Position numbers and translations under genes: made by a program. Shown piece by piece: positions 44,937 through 55,422 of a stretch of DNA of 64,000 nt; position 1 is the stretch's first letter, and the number at the start of each line of letters is the position of its first letter. The notes under the pieces are model-generated. The model had not been told where the DNA came from and ran no database searches. It saw only the letters and a list, made by a program, of their open reading frames with translations. The stretch lies in NCBI GenBank assembly GCA_024336345.1, contig JANFOG010000001.1, positions 3,100,001 through 3,164,000 on the forward strand, written 5' to 3'. Origin of the DNA: Mariannaea sp. PMI_226 (lineage: Eukaryota > Ascomycota > Sordariomycetes > Hypocreales > Nectriaceae).

Positions 44937-47277
44937 CTACACTCCCATGATGGGGACCTTCTTGTTTCGCTTGCCGAGCAGTGTAGCATTCTCTAGGTTC
45001 AGCTCAAAGGCGCCTCGCTGGCGGTTTCGGTCCCTCACTTGTTGCCTAGCCGCTGCTGTGACAGCCGCAGAATGCTGGCCGTATCCCCTCTCTGTCCGTT
45101 CGCGTTCCCGGCCGCGGGGTTCTGCATCGTGATCACGAATGTTGGCCTTTCGCATACTTTGCTCAAGTGCTTGGGTAGCAGCAACGTTGGGCTTACCAGC
45201 GGCGTGAGGGTTAGCTCCGGCATCAGGCTCTCGGTCATCAACGTCCATCGCATCGTCCTCATCTTCTTCATTAAGACCTGAGAGGAGTCTGGCGGGACCA
45301 CCTTTGGCACCTATCTGAGCTCTTCGCTTGCCCTCTTCCTCCTGACGATGGACAGCGTAACTGACATCAAACACCTCACGCAGGTTGACAGCTCCAGGTG
45401 ATCTGAAGTCATATCGCTTGCCCGGTTCCTCAAATTTGGTGGTATCGAAGGCTCTGAGCATCTCGGGCTTCTTCTCCTCCCGTGGAGTAGGCCCATTGCC
45501 TCGAATCCATGGGTGAGCCAAGAACTCTCTGATGGTGTAGCGCTTCTCAGGATCTACAGTCAATAGATGGCTGATAAGGTCTTGGGCCGATTTGGAGATG
45601 TCATCCCACCAGGGAGACAAGAAGGTGAACTGGCCCTTGGCGACTTTCTCTGTCAGCACCTCAATGCTTTCGTCATAGAACGGAGGGAAGCCGCAAAGCA
45701 GGGTGTAGAGGACACAGCCCAAGGCCCACATGTCGACCGACTTGGAGTACCGCTCATCCTTGACGATTTCAGGAGCTGTATACCCGACTGTGCCGCAAGG
45801 TGTCATAGTCTGGTTGTCCCACACGATCTTGGAAAGGCCAAAATCGGCAATCTTAATCTGGCCGATCCCGCCAGCGCCCTGGCCGGGAATAAACTCGCCC
45901 TCGTCAACCTTGTCTTCATCGCCGGGCTGCACAGGCTTCGGGTGCTTGGAGGGAATCACTGGTATGGGGTTGAACAGAATGTTCTCGGGCTTGATGTCAC
46001 TATAGTAAGGATTAGCAATCGTGACCAAGTCAGTGTAGCGGCGTATGACGTCAGGAGGGGCATTCCGGGGGGGGGAAAAACAGGGGGCTGCTGTAGGTGT
46101 GGGTGTGTGTGCACTTGGTCTGTGGGCGTTTGGCAACACCAGGGCATGCATGCATGGGCATAATAAACTTACCGATGAACGACACCCATTTCCTCATGCA
46201 AGTATTCAAGAGCCTTGGCAACCTGAACAATTACGTGTCGCGAGAGCTCCTCGCTGAAGTATGTCAAGCGGACGATTTTGTGGAACAGCTCTCCACCAGG
46301 GGCAAGCTCGAGGACGATGTAGTAGTATTGCCTAGACTCGGCAAATTCAACAAGCTTGATGATGTTGGGATGGTCCAGTTGGCGCATAATTTGGACCTCT
46401 TTTAGAATGTTTGATCGCTATTGCTAGTCAGTATAGTCCGCCTTGTTGATTTGGCCGCCCGTCTTGAGCGCCATTTCGGAACTCGACTAGAGATCGAAGA
46501 AGGCGGCCACAAACCCACAAGCGCGGGATCTAACAGCAACAGAACAAAGAGAAATATTCTCGCACCTCAGCAGCTTTAGGGACCTTTTTAAAGTCCGGAT
46601 GTAAATGTCTGTCTCCCTAGGGAAGCGGGTAACCCCGTGTTGGTAAATGGGTACAGACGAAAAAAAAATTTGACGGGACGGCCAACAGAAACCAAAGGTG
46701 GGAAAGTACTGAAAGAGACGGGCCACGCAGACACTCGACGGCCCCGGACAAACTCACCTGCATGCTATTCATTTCGTACTTGCGAACGACTTTAATGGCG
46801 ACTTCGCCTCTATCGCCAGTCGTATCCCTAGCGCGGTAGACATTGCTGAAAGCGCCGTCGCCCATCTTGTCGATGAGTTCCCATCGCTCAAGGCCAGGAT
46901 ATCTAGGGAATTTGCTTTTGCTAGCATTCTCTTCGGCAACAATCTTGGCGAGGTTGGTGTCATCAACGCGCTTAGACTTGGAAGTCTTGTGAGTGTCGGC
47001 TACGGGTTCCGCATAGACATCGACGGGGTCCGGAACGGCGTGATGTGCGTTGGGGGCAATGGGTTGGGAGGCCTCTAGTTTGCGCGATGCATCTTCGGCG
47101 ATGTTTGCGGTGCGAGCTTGCTTGCCTGCAGAGTGTTAGGCCAGGTGTAAAATTCAACCCCGCACAAGAGGGTGAGAAGTGTGAAAAAGAGCGAAATACG
47201 AAGAAAATGGATCGCCCGGGACCTAGGACATGCGTACCGTGACGGATGAAGTTCTTAAGCTGTTGAATCGTTGACAT
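44937..47277 (-). CDS. srk1: MAPK-activated Ser/Thr kinase, Srk1/Rck2 type
   Basis: CaMK-group protein kinase that acts below the Hog1/Sty1 stress MAP kinase in yeasts. Four exons, 47277-47238, 47125-46758, 46417-46173 and 45999-44937, give 571 residues. Motifs: glycine loop MGDGAFSNVYRA, VAIKVVRKYE (Lys), LDHPNIIKLVEF, VVHRDIKPENILF (catalytic loop rebuilt across a splice site), KIADFGLSK, TMTPCGTVGYTAPEIV (activation segment with Thr), VDMWALGC. The insert EYLHEE...PVQPGDEDKVDEGE between HRD and DFG is typical of this subfamily. The tail holds an acidic run, many Arg/Glu, and LLGKRNKK at 558-565, which resembles the MAPK-docking motif of MAPKAP kinases. Intron 2 is long (340 bases). Upstream the leader is pyrimidine-rich on this strand. 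Confidence 0.93.
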
Positions 47278-50200
47278 GGCGATTGATGCGTCGCTGGTGG
47301 CGCGACAGGCCAAGAGTTGTGCTTGATGTTTGAAAGACCAAATGAAAAGAGGACTCGAACCCGAGTAACCTCAATGCCAAAAATACCTGGGCGTACCTGT
47401 TGTCGGAGCTGAGTCTATTCCAAAAATCGCCGTCGTAGTTGGAGCGTTGCAAGTCTTGTATGTTTTGAACAAAAGGACTCGGGAAGTGTGATGATGTCGT
47501 CAGGAGCAAAGAACGACGGAACGTTAGAGCTTTACAGGGGAGAGGGGGCTTTGGGGCAACGGGCACAGAGCGCTGAGGTGAGCTTGTGGCGGACGTGCGG
47601 GGTTTTAATAAGTCGCAGGGAGCGGACGGGACGGAGACGAAGAGGGTTCGTGCGCGTCGGCGACTCAGCTGGTGAGCCTACTGTATGTACGTATGTTGAA
47701 GTTCGACTTGACTGATATCCCAGGGGGGCCGAGGAGAAACGGTAACGGGGAGAGAGGTGGTGGAGAGTGTATAAAGAAGAAGTAGAATGAAGTTGGAAAG
47801 GACAAAAAGTGAGGAGAGAGAGAGAGCAAGTTTGTAAGATGCAAGTTCCAGAATCTGACATGGGACCTACGGGTAGACAGGGAGTAGAGGGCAGGGGGGG
47901 GAAAGGATGTACAGTGGGCAGTTGGGATAGGACAGTGGACGCTCAGTGAGCAGCACTCAGTGGATGACACTTGGCGGATGGGCCCTACCTACACAATCAA
48001 TGAATAATGAAATACCCTGTGCGGCGAATCCGTCTTTGGTCGAAGGACGGCGACCTAGCGCTTTCATTTCTTAGCTAGCTAACAATGATTTCATCTTTTA
48101 CATGACGAACGGCTTTTGGTCCCTTTGCTTTTTATTCCCTGAGCTGATGACAAAAGGCCGGGCACTGGAGGGCGAGGGAAAACGGAACTGGCGATGCGGG
48201 TTACCGTGAGGTTCTAGACTTGGGCTGGCCGAAGGGTGGAGTGCTCTAGACAAGCCACCATCAACTTTTGCAGCCTAACACGCCGAGACGACCGGCACTT
48301 ACTGACGGGGAGAAGTAAATCAGGAAAAAAAGACCATGTAGAAGAGAGTTGGAAGAAGAAAAAACACGGGTTTGTAAACACCAGGTTTAAGTTCATGCAT
48401 TGCGTTGTATTATGCATTGAGAGAGAGTAGTGAGTTTTTCTCCTTTATTGCTTCGCTTGCTAGTTACTTAGGTACCTAATTAAGGTAAATAAATGCCTTG
48501 AAAAACTGTTGATGGATTGGACAGGGCGCGTCTACGGCGGTTAGAGGAGACAATTGGGCTAAGCAGCACACCAAGGCAACAAAATCAGAGGATTACGAAG
48601 TACATTAGCGAGTGGTAAGGTGATGTGCAGTTGATTTGAAGCATGTACACTACGTCCAGGTGATCATATGGTTTTTTTTTTCCCTCCTTTCCTTGTTCAC
48701 TGCTATTGGTGCCGAACAAGGATACAAATCAAGAAAGTTGGTCTGCTTCCGTCTGCCGCAAAGAGCGTGTGTACTGTACCGTTCTGGGAAGTTCTGTCTC
48801 ATTGGATGACCCATCCCTATTCATTTTCCCAAATGCAATCACTAGAGGGTATTGGCGGAGTGCTAAACACGAACGCGTATATTACTCAATGAGCTGCTGC
48901 TGCTGCAACACGAAGAGTAAAGCAAATTGGGCGAGAGGCTAACGACATAGCTATGTCGTCACACGGCTTGACAACGTCCTCTGAAAAAAAAAATGGAGTC
49001 CTCCAAGCTGTACTTACAGTCACTGTAAAGATCAGCCCCATCCTGGAAGGAATGGCATCATTGCCTCCATCTAGTGACTGGGGTAGAGGCACCTAGGCAC
49101 TTGGTGGCCCATTCATTTATAATCAAGTCTGTCAACGACTCGGCACCAGACGATACCTTCTGACATTCTCCTTGCTGACGAACTCCGTAAAGGAAAAACA
49201 AAGAGCTTGTAAGATGGCATCGTATCGTCATCTCAGACCACCTTGATGACCTATTGTACGCAAGTCAGGATGTACTGTACCCAAGGTAGCTCTACCAGTG
49301 CCAGTCAAAAGAATCTGTGCCCCTCCATGCAAAGAAAAAAACTGGACTGGACCTTATCTCCGCCCCCCACCAGCTATGACGCTGAAGACGTCATTCGGTG
49401 CCCCTCAACAAAGCTCCAGGTCCATTAGCTGCGGATTGCGAGGGGCTCTCCCTTGTCTTCCCTCGTTCTCCCTTGTACGCCGGCGTCGTTTGAGGCCCCT
49501 CTCTGCTCTCGTCAGTTGCAACGAGCTTCCGTCATGGTGCGCGTCTTGGTAGCCATGTCGCACCAATCACCAACTTGTGTGCCGTTGAGAGCAAGGAGCA
49601 AGGAGCACAGAGCACAGAGCACAGAAGTACAGAGGTAGGTATCACCCACAACCCACAGCTTTGCTTTTAAATTTACCCTAGGAGGAGGAGCTCCAGTCGG
49701 GTGCTGTACCTAGCGTCTTGTCATTGATTTCTCTTCAACTTGGCAAAGTGCGCTGTCCACACACAGTGATGTGACCGGTCCCCCAACCCTGAGCCCAGCA
49801 TCCTTTGTGCTTCGTCGAGGTCTCTCAATCTTCTCGGCACCCTCAATGGTCTAGAACCTCAACCTGCATGCGTCTGGTCTTGAAAATTCACCCACCCTCG
49901 AAACCATGTCTCGCTCTCATCCCTTCCCCGGCTCTCCCCCTCCCCCCCCCCTTCTTTGTCTGAAACAGCAGGACGACGCATGAAGGAAGCGGAAAAAAGT
50001 TTTTATTTCCTATCCCTTACCCCCCGTTCAAGATCTCGGGCCTACGCCAACCGGGAAACCTTATTAACCTTGCTTCAACCGTATGCTGTCAGGCACCTTG
50101 TACCAAGCTCAATTCAATATGCCCTACCTCCTCTTGTGACAGGAAGGGATGCAATCTTTGGCCACAACTATTGACCTCTCTTCTTTTTTTTTTCTTTGCC

Positions 50201-50702
50201 TCTCAACATAATGGAGAAAAGTGCGGTGATACCGTGACGCAAGCTTGGCGCAGACCCCATCCGGACACGCCTACGCCCGATACGGACAGGAGGATATCGT
50301 CAGCTTGCAATGTCAACGTTTTGTCTCAGCCTCCGGTAGTAGGTCTAGCTTTCGTTGCCTCTCTGCACACACCTGTCCTATGTTCGTCCCCTGGTCCTAG
50401 CAATCTCATTGGCCGCCTAACTGTAACCCGTGTCAAGGAGGGCCTGGCATCTCGTATTAATGTTGAAAAGTGGCTGTTGGTTGAATAATACTAGAAATAA
50501 CCAATCAACATGCATAGAGTAAAGGTTTGCATACAATAGGTCTCTTGACCGCCACCTCCAACGAAGTACTCGAAATCATTCAAAGACATATACATCATTT
50601 TTACTACCTACAACAAGAAGCTAAGGCATGATGGCAGCAACTTGTCGACCGCTATTTTGGCTGCTCTTTTCATATACACAAAACGGTCCTCATGTGATGC
50701 TT
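47278..50702. other. long gene-free region upstream of the kinase
   Basis: Pyrimidine-rich on the minus strand from about 47500 to 47970, consistent with a long kinase leader or promoter. 49588-49625 has GAGCAAG/GAGCACA repeats and 49939-49951 a C-rich run. Short frames have no protein character. No RNA gene was recognised. Confidence 0.5.
49588..49625. repeat. imperfect 7-bp tandem repeat (GAGCAAG/GAGCACA)
   Basis: About five tandem copies of a 7-base unit with two variants. Confidence 0.75.
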
Positions 50703-52544
50703 CTATAACTTGAAGTACCGATAAGGCACTTCCTGGCTCTCGGCATACGCTCTCAACTTTCGATTCTTCCATCCGTAAAACAACCTGAGTCCTAGGGCAA
50801 CCACAGCCACGAAGAGGAGGAGCGCTGCATTCGTCCAATGGCCTGTCGGATATCCCTTCTCCCGCTCGCTGGCTTTGTAAATGAAGACACCGGGAATCTG
50901 GCCTAAGCCTCCTCCAATAGAAACATTGATGGCGATGGCGAGACCTGTCGATGCGGTCGTGAAGACGTTGGAGCTAAGCCAGCCCAGCATCGGAGGAATC
51001 GCCGCAAAGGAGCCAGCTGTCGCCATTATGAGGCCGCCATAACGTGCCGTGTATGCGTCGGCCGGGAGGGCTGCCGACATGATGAATCCAATGGCACCGA
51101 CGGTAGCAGCAGCAGCCGTGTGGATCCCCCGTGCGTTGAAATGGTCTGCCGACCAAGCTACAAGAACTTGACACACTATCTACGGTCAGTATGAAGAAGA
51201 AGAAGCGAATTATACGAATGCCCTGTCATGGGTAAAACAAGAACAAGAGATGACGCACCATATGCAATAACCCATGGGGGGACCGTCATCAACTGCGCTT
51301 GGAGATCAAGATACCCAAGTCCAACTATTATAGATGGCGAAAACAAGCTCAAGCTGGCAAATGCCGGGCCAACGGCGAAGTATATGGCGTAATGCGCGTA
51401 CAACCGCCAGTCTGTGAGCGTCTCCTTCGCCTCTTTCCAGGAAATTGTCGGATGGGATTCTTTGCTACCCTCATAGTAAAGACGTTGGACTGCCATGTCC
51501 TTTTCCGACTCGGTAAGCCACCTGGTGCGCTCGGGATAATCGGGGAGGAAGAGGAGGACGAGCAATGCGGCGAGGCATGACGGGATTCCTTCGATGATGA
51601 AAAGCCACCGCCAGCCTGATAGACCAGCGGCGCCGTTCATGTGGCCGATGCCGTAGGCAATCGCACCGCCGAACTGAATTCAATGGTGAGCATGCGACTA
51701 TTGGGGGCCAGTAGCCTCAATATTTGGAATAAGTGGTTACTTACTGCGCCGGCAAGAGTTGCGGATGCGAGAATGAATGCAACGCTATTGAATAGTAAGA
51801 ATCCAGCTGTGGCAAAGAGAAAGAGGGCGGGAAAGAATGAAAAGAAGAAAGAAAAAAGAAATCCCGTCATGGCTGCAGCCAAACTCACTCACCGAACACT
51901 GCGCTCGTCGTGCTTATACCAGAAAGTCAGGTAGTACACCAACCCAGGAAACAAGCCGGCCTCGAAAGTCCCCAACAAGAATCGCACCGCCGTTACACTT
52001 CCAAAACTATTCGTCGCGGCGGTGAGAATAGTCATGCCTCCCCAGCAGAACATGAGAAAGGCCAACCACCGACTCGGCCGTAGCTTCTTGAGAAGCATAT
52101 TGCTGGGGACTTCGAAGACGGCATAGGACACGAGGAAGACCATGAGGGAAATGGTGAACTCATGGTCCGTCATGCCAGTCTCGTGCTGCATGTCGTTGGA
52201 ACTCGACGAGTTGAGAATAAGGGCGTTGCCAATGTTGGTGCGATCGAGGAAACAAAGGAAGTATATGGCCGCTGAGAGAGGGATAATGCGCAGGTCTTGC
52301 TTCAGGACCAAGTTCTTTTCAAATGGGCTCATTGACACATCGTACCCGACAGCTAGGTCCTGTAATGAGCGCATTATTGTTAGACGACGGAACAGATGAT
52401 GGCATGACTTGCAGAGCTATAGAATAACATCTAATATGGGAGGGGAGGGTTCATTACTTCTTTGAAATAGTTGGAGTCGATATCATCTTCACCAACAGGA
52501 GGAGGGAACGGACGGGGAATCCGCCCAGCGTGCTTTTCTGACAT
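50703..52544 (-). CDS. MFS permease, allantoate/nicotinate (Dal5/Tna1-like) family
   Basis: Plasma-membrane transporter of the anion:cation symporter family of the major facilitator superfamily. Five exons, 52544-52458, 52359-51893, 51784-51745, 51673-51259 and 51175-50703, give 493 residues with about 12 membrane helices. Recognisable features are the N-terminal RIIPLSAAIYFLCFLDRTNIGNA, the PSNMLLKKLRPSRWLAFLM loop, RFLLGTFEAGLFPGLVYYLT (TM4), FGGAIAYGIGHMNG, GWRWLFIIEGIPS, and the central loop LTESEKDMAVQRL. The C-terminal half has VLVAWSADHF and RKLRAYAESQEVPYRYF. The 40-base third exon is in phase and completes TM5. Likely substrates are small organic acids or vitamins, not decidable here. 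Confidence 0.92.
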
Positions 52545-54090
52545 GTTCGGCTCCCACTCAGACGAACGTTCCCACGATTGTAGGTGTCAGAGCAGCTGGT
52601 GAAGTTGGCAGAGCAAGGTTCGAATTTCAAACGATGCAGGTTCGTAAAAGGGAAAACTCTTCTTTTGTCGTTCAAAATGGAATGTGTCGCAAGAACGCTC
52701 AAGGGCGATTCCAACAAATAAACACGAGATGTGAGATAGATGGGGCGTTGAGAAAACACCAAGACCCGCCGAAGAGCGATATAGGGTATCACGACAACGG
52801 ACGACGAAGGTCGGTGACGATGACCGAAGCTGGAGATAAAAGGCAACAAGATAAGATATAACGGGCCTTTTTTTCTTTTTCTCTCTCTTTTTTTTGTCTT
52901 CCCCTTCCTTTTAGGAGTTTTTTTTTTTTTCCCTGGTATCTGACCAAGAACAGACCGCCGGGCTTGGGTTGCAGAAATGCGGGGGAAGTTGGCGGCCTTT
53001 TGACCCAGCTCTCTCGGCAAGGCTCCACTGCCGATCGGAGCACATCCCATCCATCACTCCCACTGGTATCCTCTATTAGTGGCACCACGGACATGGAGGG
53101 GAGGGAGGGTCCTGTTGGGGAAAAGGGGAGGGGAGGGGCCTCTACGGATGGAAACAGGAAAGCCGAACTATTACAGACTGCTACGCTATCGAATGTGCGT
53201 TTTTTTGCCTTTTTTGGTTTTTCTCTTGAGTCATGCTGAAGACAGCTTTTGTGAGGATGCTGCGGATATTGAAGGTTTCTCCTGGCAGCCGGAAGCAAAG
53301 ACAATGGCCTGGTATTCCATTGCAGACTCGGCGTCCTAGGAACGAGGAATATCCAGCAGCGACTACAATGTATACCTAGGTTCTGTAGAAATATGCACAC
53401 GTACCGTACATACGTATATCCCCTTCATCCCTAACTTATAACAGTATATTTCTTATACCTGACCCATCTCTGGCTCGCGTCGCATAACCACGGCCAACGG
53501 CGCCCTCTAAGACAAAGCGGCCCGGCCAAACGGGATTCCGGTTCCCCGTGTTTGTCACAAAAAGCCTGCCCACGCGACCGCAACCATGCATTTGATGGCC
53601 CCCCCTTGCCCCCCGGCTCTCGCCTGTGCCTTGAAAGACATCATCACGAGCAGCATGGTTTAGTTTTCAGGATCACACGTACCCGTATCTGCTCTGGCCA
53701 GAAAAATGCACCAGAGTGGGCTCGGCAGTCGCAATTCGCGGGAGAGACGCTGCAAGCCCTTTACAGAGTAGTGGCCTTTGTGGGAGCGGGGAGGAGAATC
53801 GGCGTTTTTTGGCTGGCCGCCCGATGCATGATTCGATTGCATGGACGAGTGGACCAAGGATTGGCGCAAGGATGAGGCTACGAAGTGCTGTGTAAGTCGA
53901 CTTGCTTTGCCAATTGATAGATTCCGGCATCATGTATCTTGCTTATCTCTTTTCGGGAAAGTTGATGGTGACAACCAAGCAGTCAGTTGTCCACCATCAT
54001 GATGATCGCAACACACACTCTCTCTCACACATACGCGCAATGACAACGGCATGTAACCCCGTTCTCCATATATGTGACAACCATGATTGC
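52545..54090. other. intergenic region upstream of the permease
   Basis: Leader and promoter of the permease gene, with T-rich runs on the plus strand at 52868-52933 and only shadow-like frames. A CA/CT microsatellite lies near 54009-54035. Confidence 0.5.
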
Positions 54091-54850
54091 CTACCCAACA
54101 GAGATAGGGACTTTATGGTCCAGCACATACCTGTAACTGCCGACATGGTCAAAAACAGGTCCTGTAAAGTTTGGACCTAGATTATTGCCGACCCTCTCAC
54201 CCTTTCTATTTGCAATGTCCGATGGCCTCCCATGCGCCGCGCTGCTATTTTTATTCCCTCGAGCCAACTTACTTCTCATGGTCTGCATCCTACCTACATA
54301 GTACCTTATGATATAGTATTGGTATTGCCCGCAAGCTTCGACTGAACACGTCCCGGGTCCGGAGTGGGCCTCCTGTTTTCGGCATTTGGGGGCGGGGGAC
54401 GTAGGCGGGCTTTGTGGTGACGTCGACGTGAATGCTCCGGTGCCGGTAGCGGAGGATGGGGGGAGGAATGGGGATTTGGGAGAGACTGAAGATTCTCTAG
54501 TAAATATTCCGGGGGGGGGGTTCTTAATGACCTGAGGAATATGCAACTTCAGCAGTCTCTGATCAACGTAATCTGCATTATTAGATCTGGCTCTGAAAAG
54601 GGACGGTGATGGTTACATAAGTGTTAGGCGCTAACACGCTGGCATACTCCCAGAGAGACCAATGATCACCCTGGAGGACCTTTTCATTGTAATTATATCT
54701 CTCATCACGAGTCTTGAAAAAAAAAATCCAAGGAAATGGCACTCCCGCTGCTTCCAGATCACGATCTCTCCAGCTCATCATCACCCATGCGATATCGCAG
54801 TGGACCTGGAAAGTTTGACCACCTCCGGCCACATCACCACAAATAAACAT
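54091..54850 (-). pseudogene. unresolved or broken protein-coding region
   Basis: Two protein-like frames lie end to end on the minus strand. 54850-54581 reads MFICGDVAGGGQTFQVHCDI and continues with a Trp/Tyr-rich region (FFFKTRDERYNYNEKVLQ, WSLWEYASVLAPNTY) to a stop. A frame shifted by one base then reads YVDQRLLKLHIPQVIKNPPP and runs on to GPNFTGPVFDHVGSYR, after which a GTATGT donor would fit. I found no phase-compatible intron joining the two. A C10/G10 run at 54511-54520 lies inside the second frame, and a one-base slip there would switch to another long open frame (PEYLLENLQSLP). No family is recognised. It may be a pseudogene, a mis-sequenced gene or an incompletely understood exon set. 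Confidence 0.35.
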
Positions 54851-55422
54851 GACAGATCATGCACAAATCGGGCATGTCACCGTTTTTCCGAGGCTGCTTT
54901 CGGATGTGAGAAATCACACTTTTGGACTAGGCATATATTTTACGACGATGCCTGCCGATCTCTTCATTTGGTCTATCGTGCGTGCCAGACGCAACTACTA
55001 AGACAAAGTTCTCCGAAGTTGTAGCTTGCTTGACAACGCTAAACATTCTCTCTGCCTGAATCAGGTGATGAACACGAAGGGCAGGCAACTCATGCAAGTT
55101 GGGTACGTAGCGTTCTGAATAGACAGAAGAATGGCCTCTCTAGGAACATGATTCATTTGCAGAGTCGGCCTGAAAATGAATTTCCTTCATCACTTGCAAT
55201 TTTGAGATATTCACTTTGATATCAACACTAGAATACCTCGCGCAACTCCATTCCTTCTTTCCATTGATTATCAAATGGGGGGCCCGTCAATAAACTCACT
55301 AATGTACAAGAAGACAAAATTGAAGAGAATGACCAAAAAAGTTTCTCAAATTCCACCATGTGCTTCACTTTGACCAATTCTTCTTTTCAAGCCGTGCCAC
55401 TATCTCAACTATCGCTTGTTTG
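54851..55422. other. intergenic region
   Basis: Between the unresolved region and the 3' end of the secreted-protein gene. Nothing recognised. Confidence 0.5.

Noticed and set aside
47345..47390. tRNA-like B box (GGTTCGAGTCC) on the minus strand upstream of the kinase
   Set aside because: The arm cannot form a proper T-stem, no A box or acceptor stem is present, and it lies in the kinase leader region.
55068..55140. C/D box snoRNA candidate (GTGATGA ... CTGA)
   Set aside because: No terminal stem pairs around the boxes and no D'/C' boxes or plausible guide were visible.
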